Below, one piece after another: positions 22,901 to 31,439 of a stretch of 64,000 nucleotides of DNA. The first letter of the stretch is position 1; every line of letters begins with the position of its first letter. Origin of the DNA: Cliona cf. orientalis (taxonomy: Eukaryota; Porifera; Demospongiae; Clionaida; Clionaidae); NCBI GenBank assembly GCA_963930775.1, contig OZ005694.1, positions 8,634,899 to 8,698,898 of the forward strand, read 5' to 3'. A program made the translations under genes and the position numbers. The notes under the pieces were generated by a model that saw nothing but the letters and a program-made list of their open reading frames with translations, did no database searches and had not been told where the DNA came from.

Positions 22901-23885
22901 AAAGTAGTTGTGTTTTTTCGGTTTCGTTCAATTTTTCCTCAGAGCCATTAACTAGCTTCCGTAACTCCTCCTCCAGCTCTGTTGTCGCTTCGATACATCC
23001 TGAGGAGGAAACAGCAGATACAGTTTCTGTGTTCGTCTCTTCAATGTTGGCTCCTTTGACGGTTTCCATCTCTGCTATCTTTTTCCCCTTGTAGATCGTG
23101 ACTGTGTCGGCACTCAGGTTTAGCAATCTCACGGGAACAGTATCACTCTCTGGACGAACCACTGCTCTAGCGACAAAAACAGAAGTCCGTATCTTCTCCT
23201 GGGGCAGGGGTTCCATTAGCCAGGTTTCAGAATTCGAGGCGTCTCGTGCAGTTGCCATTATCTCAACTTCGCTAAAAGCAGGGACTCTCACCGTTTCTGA
23301 CATCACCACTCCCACAACTTGAGTTGGGGTGTTGGAGTTTTGAAGTGGTTGTTGGAGGGGGATTATTTCTCCACCACCCAAGTGCAGGGTCTTATTTCCT
23401 GCGTCCACTACACACTGGTTGGGTCCAAGAAAGTCACGCCCCAGGATACCCTCGGCAGTGTGTATGTCTGCGATCAAACAGTGTACTTCAAATTCGTTCT
23501 TGTCCAACCACACCTTCAGCAAGGAAGTACCATATATCTGCAGGGGTGTTCCGTCCACTCCTACGAATGGAGTGCCCTGCCAGGGGGTTAGTTCTGCCCC
23601 CTCTTCCTTCATCTTATCCCAGAACTCCTTACTCAGCAACGTCACAGCAGCTCCCGTATCTACAATGAATGTAACAGGAACCTTGTTGATAGTACCAGTG
23701 ATAGTGTACGCCGAAGCTGGGCTCACAGGTAGTAGAGGTATAGCCTCAGGTGTACCAGCGGTAGGGGTATAGGCCTTTTTAGGATCACCCTCGGACGCTC
23801 GGCCTCTGGCGCCGAGGGTGCCTAGTTTCCCGGAAGCCTTCCTCGTCTTGCACAGCCCCTTTGGTAGTGTCCTTCTTGTCCACAC
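19911..23885 (-). CDS. Gypsy Pol polyprotein: protease, reverse transcriptase, RNase H, integrase
   Basis: 1324 aa from the first Met. The true entry is probably by -1 frameshift from gag, since the two frames overlap near 23822-23885. Domains in order: aspartic protease (VDTGAAVTLL, D near 76), reverse transcriptase with YLDD at about 514-517, RNase H (LLDTDASDNGIGAVLS near 634), H2C2 zinc-binding region (GHLG...CPECATRK), integrase core with DDE pattern (VDIMGPLP, HSDQGRQFES, GLVERYNRTL) and a GPF-type module (WKGPFRVLKRI). The C-terminal tail is basic and Pro-rich without an obvious chromodomain. No internal stop or missing catalytic residue is seen. Confidence 0.96.
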   Translation of the reverse strand: MWTRRTLPKGLCKTRKASGKLGTLGARGRASEGDPKKAYTPTAGTPEAIPLLPVSPASAYTITGTINKVPVTFIVDTGAAVTLLSKEFWDKMKEEGAELTPWQGTPFVGVDGTPLQIYGTSLLKVWLDKNEFEVHCLIADIHTAEGILGRDFLGPNQCVVDAGNKTLHLGGGEIIPLQQPLQNSNTPTQVVGVVMSETVRVPAFSEVEIMATARDASNSETWLMEPLPQEKIRTSVFVARAVVRPESDTVPVRLLNLSADTVTIYKGKKIAEMETVKGANIEETNTETVSAVSSSGCIEATTELEEELRKLVNGSEEKLNETEKTQLLSLLLEYHSLFAASTSDLGRTNCIQHHINTGSNPPVRQGVRRISPALRGEVRELLDEMSKKDVIQKSTSPWASPIVLVRKKDGKLRFCVDYRKVNSITRKDAYPLPRVDDTLTTLDGTKWFSTLDMISGYWQVEVAPEDREKTAFCTHEGLYEFKVMPFGLTNAPATFQRLMDSVLAGLQWKSCLVYLDDIIICGKTFEEHLSNLRAVFECLKQAGLKLQPTKCAFARKKVEFLGHIVSEDGIATDPAKVEKVANWPEPTSTKEVQQFLGLASYYRQFIKDFSMYAKPLCKLTEKGAEFRWTADCQNAFLDLRRKLVSAPILAFPNFSKPFLLDTDASDNGIGAVLSQVQEDGRECVIAYASRMLTKAERRYCVTRKELLAVVTFVHHFRHYLLGQQFTLRTDHGSLTWLKNFKHPEGQLARWLERLEEYNFTVVHRPGRKHCNADALSRLPCRQCGREPDPTEEDDVRIVTTPSQNNQTSLGGRTNSEIRQLQLQDATVGPLLLAKEADQKPSQHTTNSQSPAYRKLVQLWDQLIVTNGLLWRMFEDVEGGSSHPQLVVPRALRDNILQELHSGAAGGHLGSEKVLSQLKKRYYWPGHWNDVKNWCATCPECATRKTAAPQRKAPLQTILAGFPMQTVAVDIMGPLPESPSGNLYVLVAGDYFTRYMEVYPIPNQEAVTVAKKLTDELFLRFSTPEQLHSDQGRQFESDLIAEVCKLLHIEKSRTTPYHPQGDGLVERYNRTLLNMLSTTVKDHPHNWEDHIRKVCMAYNTCVHPTTGFTPFYLMFGRQARLPVDIIYGTSRPDETSTNEYAAMLRSSLEEAYDKVRSHMGKKIERQQELYNKKVHGDPFERDDLVWLHSKVVPRGQSRKLHHPWKGPFRVLKRISDVTYRIQNEQYKRQRLVVHFNRLKPCNTNIRLEKHAKRQLERGKPITTDRKKPIGSELEQVDSEDTEVIIPPADTSSQSQQQRTPPRVEIRPPRYPTRTRRPPDRFDVTS

Positions 23886-24664
23886 CTCCTACAGATAATA
23901 GGGTTACTGCTCTTCGGTGGACCATCAGCAGGGGCAGGTGGTTTGGGTGGTTGGCGCACGGCCTGGTTGCTTTCCAGCTTCTCCACACGCTCAACTAGCT
24001 TCTGTATCATATCCATCATGGTCTCCTGTTGACTCTGGAACGCTGCTACTACCTCAGCCACGCCTTTCTGCCCTTCCTCAGCGATTGCAACATGAGATGC
24101 CTTTGGGCTGAGATACGATTCTAGTTCAATAGTGGCACTGGCTGCATCAGCTAGATTCTTGGGGCTCCTTTGTTTTACATTAAATGCAACTTGCGGATTA
24201 TCCAGGTGCTCCAGGAAGTGGTTTAGTGCGATACGTTCACGCGCCTCCTCCTGGAGGTCCGAGTAGGCCTTGTCGGCGAGCACTCGAAGTTCATCTGCAT
24301 AATCGGCCCAATCCTCAGTTTTCTTCTTGCGTCGAGCATGGAATTCGGCAACATACAACTCTCGCTTGCTCTTGGGTTCGAATCTTTCACGCAGAGCTTT
24401 GACTGAGTCCGCATAGGCCTTTCGAGCATCGTCAGATAGACGCTTATACGCAGTCTGGGCCTTTCCAGTCAATCGTACCCGTAGCCACAAGGCCTTGGCG
24501 GCGTCGTCCCAAGAGTTCACAGCTGCTACGCTCTCAAAGTGCTCGATCCAATCCGAGAAACAACCGTCACCTGAGAACGGCTCGGGCAGCACCAAGGGTC
24601 TGGGCTTGGCCGGCGTCGATGTAGCGCTTGTGGGATCCGCGGGTGGGTCCTCGTCTGCCATCAC
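23822..24664 (-). CDS. Gypsy Gag protein with CCHC zinc knuckle
   Basis: 280 aa. The central region carries the usual Gypsy capsid-like pattern (FSDWIEHFESVAAVNSW, LRERFEPKSKRELY). The C-terminus has one CCHC knuckle, CRRCGQEGHYQRGC, typical of nucleocapsid. A coiled-coil-like stretch (QSQQETMMDMIQKLVERVEKL) precedes it. The pol frame begins in the overlap at the 3' end, shifted by -1. Confidence 0.93.
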   Translation of the reverse strand: MMADEDPPADPTSATSTPAKPRPLVLPEPFSGDGCFSDWIEHFESVAAVNSWDDAAKALWLRVRLTGKAQTAYKRLSDDARKAYADSVKALRERFEPKSKRELYVAEFHARRKKKTEDWADYADELRVLADKAYSDLQEEARERIALNHFLEHLDNPQVAFNVKQRSPKNLADAASATIELESYLSPKASHVAIAEEGQKGVAEVVAAFQSQQETMMDMIQKLVERVEKLESNQAVRQPPKPPAPADGPPKSSNPIICRRCGQEGHYQRGCARRGRLPGN

Positions 24665-24730
24665 AGTGATGTTAATTCACCTACTCCTGTCTCCAACTTT
24701 CGATTCGGTAGCGTGGGTGCTCGCGGGTCG

Positions 24731-24748
24731 ATCCTGCCGACTACGCCA
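24731..24748 (-). other. Primer-binding site of the Gypsy element
   Basis: Minus-strand TGGCGTAGTCGGCAGGAT, two bases inside the 5' LTR and starting with the TGG that pairs with tRNA CCA. I do not assign the tRNA. Confidence 0.75.
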
Positions 24749-24750
24749 AA

Positions 24751-24977
24751 TGTCACAGGACCTCGGGTGATAGTTACTTGTGAATTATAATATAACTTGA
24801 TTCAGAATAGCAGCTGACAGCACAGAGAAACGATGCATACCACAACCATTGATAGTGCACACACAACAAAAACTACATGTAACAATCTGATTGGTTGACA
24901 TGACAATCATATGACATACAACAGAATCACGTGCAATCACAATATACACATACACTATAATACTAGTCACTGTTACA
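24751..24977 (-). repeat. 5' LTR of the Gypsy element
   Basis: 227 bp, identical by eye to the 3' LTR at 19651-19877. It presumably contains the element promoter. Confidence 0.97.
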
Positions 24978-25965
24978 AATGCGTGGGAATGGATTGATCA
25001 GACACTGGATGGTTATTCCAAACCTGGTTCTGGAGTGGGATGGATAATATTTGTAGCTGGCCACTATCCTGATATATGTGAATGAAGTCTGGATGGTTAT
25101 TCCAAACCTGGTTCCGGAGTGGGATGGATATTTGTAGCTGGCCACTATCCTGATATATGTGAATGAAGTCTCAACAGGCCATGTAGTCGAGCATGATTCA
25201 GTGATCATGAATAACAGAATGACTGTATATGCATTCTTTTTTGTGGGTAATCAACCATGATACTTGTACTATGGGTGGCAGGGAATCGTATTCTTACAAA
25301 ATTTGAATTTCAAACAACTTTATTCATGAGTTGGTATGCCAACAATAAAACACCATGAATCTAGTCAACATGATTGACTCAGAAGCTTGAGTGTGATGGT
25401 CATACTAAGCAACTCCTAAAGGGGGCGTAAAGTGAGGAAATATGATGCGATATGAATGATGCTTGCTAGTAGCAATTACGTTTGAAATTATCACAGTGAA
25501 TAAAGTTACCAATCCTTGGTCAGGTGCTTAGACAATATCCATTGGCAAACAGAAATTTAACATGATAAGCATTGCCAATTGAAAAGTACGATGCTCTTTT
25601 AGAGTAAAATTATGCCGCTAACACTTGCGTGGTATTATGCAGCTGCAGCTGACAGACATGCATGCAGCCAAGACATAATAATACCCGGTATTACATAGGG
25701 ATCCTATAAACACATATATACATGCACAGGCATCTAGAGAGAGAGGGAGAATACAATAATAATATGTATATACACAGCCATGTGCACACACACACACATA
25801 CACACAATATATCACAGTCTGGTCTGTGGGGCACTACGTACACGGTCCCACTGAATCAAGATGTTCTGGTTGAAAAGCTAAACCCATGCAATGCTGCATG
25901 GTGAACTACAAAGTGGCTGCCTATTTCAGTGGCCATGATCACAGCATGCAGTAATGCTTATTATG
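24978..25965 (+). pseudogene. ACP5-like purple acid phosphatase pseudogene, copy 1, right part
   Basis: Continues the exon broken at 19650: NAWEWIDQTLDGYSKPGSG then an FVAGHYP-like metal-binding motif. A tandem duplication of about 82 bp (about 25004-25085 and 25086-25165) repeats the TLDGYSKPG...AGHYPDI section. A later exon near 25820-25950 has LVEKLNP and YFSGHDH-like coding sequence but is cut after the His region and carries a stop before it. The intron between them aligns with copy 2 (40380-40800), so the copies arose by DNA duplication, not retroposition. In the active family GHYP and GHDH supply metal ligands. Confidence 0.8.
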
Positions 25966-28024
25966 ACATTGCATGCGCCAGCCTGCATGGAAGGTTGGTG
26001 TAGCATAGGTATAATTCGGGGCGAGCCTGAGCGAGCCCCGAATACAAGAGTAACATATGGCGAATTCGCTGTACCTATGTATGTATGTATCTATGTATGT
26101 ATGTAGCGATACGTCGTCCACGTGCTCATAGCGCATGCGCAATATGCTTGTGCATTACATCATCACTATGAACGATTTAGCGCGCGTATTAATGTTAGAT
26201 CGTGACCTCTCTAAAGGTCGTCATTTATGCAGAGGAATGAAGCTAGGCTCGGCACGCCAGAATCGTTAGCCATGGTGCTCGCGCTGACTGACTGCAGTGC
26301 GCTAGCGTGGGCTCAAAGACTGCTTCATTGAGCACACTATCGAGTAGTCTCGCGGAGCCAGACCCTCCCCGCGCATAGGGGTCTTGCTCCACGAGACTAA
26401 CTATTGAGCAGCATACGACCAGAGTCACTTGTTCATGTTGAGTTGGAGCCATAGACTCGCAGTAAGAGATAGCTAAAATGACGTATATAAAGAATGATGC
26501 TGTGATCAGACAGAGAGCCTGTGCTAACTGCTCCAGTTTATAGATGCTTGGCCAACTACTGTACTGAGATCATGGCACAAAAAGAATTGAACTGTAATGC
26601 TAGATAGGCAAGAATTGTGCCATGATCTCAGACAAGAGCCTGAAACTCTGTGTGCTTTAATTGGCACTGCTACTGGGCTAGAGTGGCATCTAAATGGCAT
26701 ACAGTAGGGTGGTAGAGTTTGCAGTCACTTAAAATTTAAATGTTTAATACAGTAACACCTGATCGTGCCATGAGCGAAGGCTCGCCCCGCATGATGATTA
26801 TCATCTTTCTAGTAATATTATGATCCAGGAAGCTGCACGTTGACGAACCTGTACCAATCGCATAATATAAATTAAATTAGCTATAATACGGTCTTTATGC
26901 AAAGTCTTAAAATAATTCATAATCAGCTATATAATATAGCTATTCACTATCATGGCCTCAAGGAATGCAGCTGCAGATTTAGAGCTGAATAAATGAAGAT
27001 TCTTTTCAGACAACTTAACTGTTCGTTAAACTAGTCGAAACGTCGGCAAGTTTTACCGAACAGTTAAGTTGTCTGAAAAGAATCTTCGTTTATTCATGCA
27101 GAGGAACTGAGAACGATGTCATTTCAGATTTAGAGCTCATTACATGCAAATTGGAGAATGATTAAGAATATAATAATGAACCTCGATTGAAATTGGAAGG
27201 AGACAAGAGAAATTCTTGTCTTCCAATTGACTGCTTCTTTCTTCAACTGAGTTATTCCTTCAGAAAATGGATAAAATTAATACTCTAGAAGTTCAAGAAT
27301 CAGTGAAGAAGAAGATAATGGCTTTTACTGATAAATTTTTTAAAGATTACTGAAGTCCTGAGCTTAAAGTTTATGGAGAATGCATGGTTCAAAGTTGATC
27401 CAGAATATAACTGCATGGCCATTAACCTACTTTCTTGATGCTGAAGAAGATAAAAAGCGTGAAAAATGCCCAGACCTGCGCAGTCAATGCAATAAAGTTT
27501 GGTTTGACTTTGAGACCTGAATACAAACGTGCATCAAAATTTCGCAAATGGCTGAAGGAGAAGGATCCAAGTTTTCGTGACATGCCAGTCGTATACGTAC
27601 TTATGCGAGCTTGTGTCTACGTCAGGGATGATGATCTATAGCATAGATTAAACTTTGACCCATGAACTTGTGAATAATAATAGTATTATTGATACCGTAA
27701 CCTTGACATTGTTGAAGTTATAATAATAATAATATTATATATATATAGCTGTATATAATATTGAACAGTATAACTGTCACTGAGGCCAGGAGAAATAAAT
27801 ACTAGCTATAGGCTATTATAGCTAGTATTCTTTTCCCCCCTCAAGTCAGTGACAGCATAGAACACCACAAAATTTCACAACTTTGTAGCAAGTACAAAAC
27901 ATTAAAGTATACAGAATCCAGAACTCAGAGGACTAACTTGCTAATGTGGTTTAATAAAATTATATTATGCACATGGCTAGGCAGCATATGCATGCATGGT
28001 TTTTGAGTTAATATTAAATTAAAG
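25966..28024. other. Gene-free interval with foldback repeats
   Basis: About 2 kb. It contains a hairpin ATTCGGGGC / GCCCCGAAT (26012-26042), (GTAT)n near 26078-26106, an inverted pair CTGAGATCATGGCAC at 26564 and its complement ending 26631, and a foldback at 26986-27096. A 68-aa ORF at 27435-27641 has no recognisable similarity and I do not call it a gene. Confidence 0.55.
26986..27096. mobile_element. Foldback element with 40-bp inverted arms
   Basis: Left arm 26986-27025 and right arm 27057-27096 are complementary at 39 of 40 positions, separated by 31 bp that contain TAGTCGAAACGTCGG. No ORF. It could fold into a strong hairpin in DNA or RNA; its origin is unknown. Confidence 0.75.
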
Positions 28025-28564
28025 CTACATATCGTTGTCTGAGTCGACATCGGAATCAATTTCATCCTCCGCAAAATTTCCTGGATGATGCATATACTTG
28101 CACACGCGCGTAATTATTATGTGTGCAACTGGTGGATTTTCAGGAAGACTTCGTCCTTGCAGTAGTAGTGACTGCCGAATCTTAAGGAGCTGCTGATCAA
28201 TTGCAAGCTTCAAGGGTAGACGAAATTTTGTATTTAGACGCTTTTCCTGCTCTCTCAATTTTTCTAGCTGCTGAGATTGTGGATTTCTCACCATTGGAAA
28301 TTTCACAAAGTAAGTAGATGGCCATTTTCTACCTGAAAGCTTTTTAATGCTTTCGATGCCTGTATCTGCGTTCTGTGAAACCCAGTTCTCTATCTCTGCT
28401 GTAGTATCGTGTTTGCCCATTTCTTGCATATACTCTTTACGTACTTGCACATAAAAATAATCAATTGGAACATCGAGATCATCGGGAAAGTCGTTGTCCA
28501 GAAGATCACCAATCTCCTTGGTTGTTATTCTACCAATAATATTATCACTCGGCGGTGTAGCCAT
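28025..28564 (-). CDS. Hypothetical protein, single exon, acidic tail
   Basis: 179 aa, not recognised. The middle (about 95-130) is charged and helix-prone (LEKLREQEKRL), and the last 13 residues are strongly acidic (EDEIDSDVDSDNDM). It has no signal peptide, membrane segment or known motif. Codon use is not obviously repeat-like and no stop interrupts it over 540 bp in an AT-rich region, which argues for coding. It lies between repeat-rich stretches, so it might be the remaining ORF of a mobile element or a lineage-specific gene. Confidence 0.45.
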   Translation of the reverse strand: MATPPSDNIIGRITTKEIGDLLDNDFPDDLDVPIDYFYVQVRKEYMQEMGKHDTTAEIENWVSQNADTGIESIKKLSGRKWPSTYFVKFPMVRNPQSQQLEKLREQEKRLNTKFRLPLKLAIDQQLLKIRQSLLLQGRSLPENPPVAHIIITRVCKYMHHPGNFAEDEIDSDVDSDNDM

Positions 28565-28763
28565 CGTGACGTATGCAGCAGCTGGTCTCTCGCGCGCACT
28601 GAATTAGTATCAAGTACGTGATCACGGTCAGTCAAAACTCCGCCGAATTTAGAGCCTCGGATGCTCAGATTTCGCTCATTCATGCACGTTATATTATAAG
28701 CATACACTGCATGCATATAGTTACGTACTGTACAGCATGCAGACTGAACCGATGTAATTACAT

Positions 28764-29118
28764 TAGCGATTACAGACCTCCAAGGGCCTGCAGTAGATCG
28801 TGAATATCTCGGCTCTGGCTAGGAGTACACTCATGAAACAAATTGCAGTAGATAGCTCAATGAACAAGCTATCTACCGAGGCCTTAACCTTCCAAATCGG
28901 TCGCGCGGAATCGCCGCTAGCTTCATTTTTGCTTGTATTAAGTTTCTATGGAGAAAGTTTAGGTGGGCGTGGATTCGTAACGGTTTTGCCTACGATCGCG
29001 CTACAAGCGCCGTTGGATAGAGCTCGTGGAGAGCTACCTTCTGATACTCGAACATTGATATCCCACTGGGAGAGGTTCCGCGGAAAAACCGGTGAAATTT
29101 GGAGGTCTGTAATCGCTA
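28764..29118. mobile_element. MITE-like element, TAGCGATTACAGACCTCC termini
   Basis: Perfect 18-bp inverted ends (TAGCGATTACAGACCTCC and its complement) bound 355 bp. A second internal palindrome, GTAGATAGCT / AGCTATCTAC, lies at about 28848-28877. The 118-aa frame inside it is not protein-like and is not called. Confidence 0.78.
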
Positions 29119-29239
29119 AACAATTTACATCGCGTGCGCATGCGCACTATAGCTAATTAATCATTGATACCAGAAGTAGACAGTTGTACAATATCACCTT
29201 TGCAATTGGGGGCACATTTGATCTCGATTAATATCAAAC

Positions 29240-30290
29240 CAGTAAGGCCCTTTTTGCATTAATGCGGAGAGCCTCTAAACTGCATGTCATTTCCAAAACC
29301 AAGCCTATATTATTATACTTTGTCACTTGTTCGATAGCTACCCTTGTCAAGCCAGTTGCAGAGTATGGCAGCGAAATCTGGGGACATGCACAGGCTGAAG
29401 AACTGGAGATCATACATACAAAATTCTGCAAGTTTGCACTAGGTCTTCCAAGAACCACAACAAACCTGGCATGCTATGGCGAACTGGGTCGATATCCTCT
29501 TGTGGTAAGACGAAAAGTGCAACTGATCAAGTTTTGGCTGGGAATCCACAGCGACTGGACTGTCTCACCACTATAGTGAAAGATGCTTGCAGTCTGGCCA
29601 CAAATAGTTCACTCCCATGGGCAAATTTCATCAAATAAATCCTGGACAGTACAGGCCTCTCCTGTATCTAGTTGAACCCAGCTATTGTGGACCCCCAACA
29701 GATATGTACAGAACTAGCAGAGAGACTCACAGACCAGTAGCTACAAACAAAATTGGCAATCCAAACTCAGAGAGACAACAGGGAAGCTAAGAACCTACAA
29801 ACTAATCAAAAAAGAGTTTAAAAACGAGAGCTATCTAGAACTACCACCACATATTATGAGAGCACCCGTTGCAAGATTAAGAACATTGTCAAGCACACAA
29901 TACCCTTAGGATCGAAATTGGTAGATATAACCTGCCAACACCAATCCCAGCTGAGGAATGCATGCTATATACTGTTGGTTCTGCCAAAATAACTTAGTGG
30001 AAGATGAATATCATTTCCCTTTTGACTGTAGCCTGTATGACACAATGCAAGAGAAAAATGCACTTCTGAATTATTGCTCACTCCTCAATCCTGCCTTACC
30101 CCACCTAAATAACGTGGAAAAATGGAGATTCATCTCTGAGTCAGCATGCAGCAACCAATATGCATAATATTTTTAGCAATTGAAATATGTATCATGTGCT
30201 TTTGAACATCGCAGAAGTATTGTTTCATCACTATAAAAATTGTACTATGATATTGTGACGAATGCATGGGCTTCCTGGCCTTTATTGTCA
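29240..30290 (+). mobile_element. Decayed 3' end of a non-LTR retrotransposon (LINE)
   Basis: Fragments read as the C-terminal part of a LINE reverse-transcriptase protein: VKPVAEYGSEIWG, YGELGRYPLVVRRK (29262-29576), then in other frames LRIEIGRYNLPTP and EDEYHFPFDC (29900-30167). Frame changes and stops show it is dead, and the 5' part including the RT palm is absent, as usual for 5'-truncated insertions. The 3' end is probably near 30290, in an (ATT)n-rich tail. Confidence 0.8.
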
Positions 30291-30635
30291 TTAAAATTAT
30301 TATAATTATTATTATTACGAGAAGACTGACCGCATCCTAAGTGGGGAAAAGTGTGTTTATTTAGCTAGAAAAACATCTGCATTAGGAGGAACAAACTGAA
30401 TTCAACAAGTTTAGATGTTGTAGAGCATGAATCAGCCAATGACGATATTTACCTAATGTTGCTTCATTCTATACATTATGATAGCTATGGTAAATATTGC
30501 CATTGGCCTAAACTGTGTATTGATGATGATGCATCAGTATACATACTGGTATTTAATCTTTTATTATCCAATATACATGTAAGACAACCTTTCCCGGCAT
30601 CATTGGCTGGTAAAAAGAGTTGGAAAAAAAAAATC

Positions 30636-30717
30636 GGCCCTAGCGAGATTCGAACCGGGGCGCGCATTTCACACTGCCTGGCAGACTCAGAGCTTAACTA
30701 TTAGACCATCTGGACAG
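30636..30717 (-). repeat. tRNA-like remnant, probably a tRNA-derived SINE head
   Basis: The minus strand has a good box A (TGGTCTAATAGTTA) and box B (GGTTCGAATCT) at tRNA spacing, but the acceptor and T stems do not pair, so it is not a functional tRNA. A run of T follows downstream (a Pol III terminator in this sense). The parent tRNA is not assigned. Confidence 0.6.
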
Positions 30718-30888
30718 TATAGTATAGTGTTGTGGCTTTTGTGTTTTGACAAGGACATTTTCGCTTATAACTCGACAATGAAAGTGAAATTGAAAATTCT
30801 GGAACGTGTAAATTTTTGTTTTTTTATGCTCTATCTGCTGGTCTTTGAATTATCTTCGTAGCATGTTCTGGGGCTGAGTTTACTTACA

Positions 30889-30925
30889 TTAGATTACATT
30901 ACATTACATTACATTACATTAGATT
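30889..30925. repeat. (ATTAC)n microsatellite
   Basis: About seven pentanucleotide units with two single-base changes (ATTAG). Confidence 0.85.
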
Positions 30926-31439
30926 GATTTTATTATTTTTCCCACTTAGGATGTAATAATTAATATCAGCCGTTGCAGATACTAAACTCATGGCCATACA
31001 CTTTAAACAAGGCATGCTCATACCTGGTCCAGCATGGTATGTACGTACATTGCCGCCTACACTTCTCAACCTATCATCTCAGAGTCTGGGACTTTTCTCG
31101 GCCCAAGTTACTAGGCTAAGCTATATTATAATATTATACTCTTAGACTACTATAGATAATATTAGAGAATTGATAAATCTATGATTGATACTATAGTTTG
31201 ATTCATGTAGCATCATAATATGATTATTACATAATCCTAATAGCCTATTATATATGTACATGCATGTAAGAAATTAAAACTCAACTAAATTATAGCAGAC
31301 ATAATAATAATAATATTATTATTGTATATACATGTTCATATAATATTATATATTACTACAGCTATAGGAGGACTCACTTGATAATGTATTTAATTTTATT
31401 ATAATATTCACCATAATTATTATTATGCACCTTAAGTAT

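Larger units (their letters stand above)
19651..24977 (-). mobile_element. Complete Ty3/Gypsy LTR retrotransposon
   Basis: Two LTRs of 227 bp (19651-19877 and 24751-24977), TG...CA bounded, look identical base for base, and a 4-bp AATG duplication flanks the element. Read on the minus strand it has 5' LTR, primer-binding site, gag, pol by -1 frameshift, polypurine tract and 3' LTR. Both frames are long and open, so the insertion is recent and the element may still be competent. It splits an ACP5-like pseudogene exon whose halves lie at 19505-19650 and 24978 onward. This is a host-genome retrotransposon; no envelope gene is seen. Confidence 0.97.
30332..30953. mobile_element. Possible inverted-repeat element with CATCCTAAGTGGG ends
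   Basis: CATCCTAAGTGGGGAAAA at the left is nearly complementary to TTTTTCCCACTTAGGATG at the right (about 17 bp). The interior holds the tRNA-like segment and an (ATTAC)n run. The size and nested content make it a weaker call than the shorter MITEs. Confidence 0.5.

Noticed and set aside
20267..24770. Several plus-strand ORFs of 70-140 aa
   Set aside because: Antisense shadows of the Gypsy gag and pol frames.
27435..27641. 68-aa ORF rich in Lys
   Set aside because: Short, unsupported by any neighbour or motif, in gene-free repeat DNA.
28800..29156. 118-aa plus-strand ORF
   Set aside because: It lies almost entirely inside an inverted-repeat element (28764-29118) and has no protein-like pattern.
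30636..30717. Functional tRNA gene
   Set aside because: Boxes A and B are present but acceptor and T stems do not pair.
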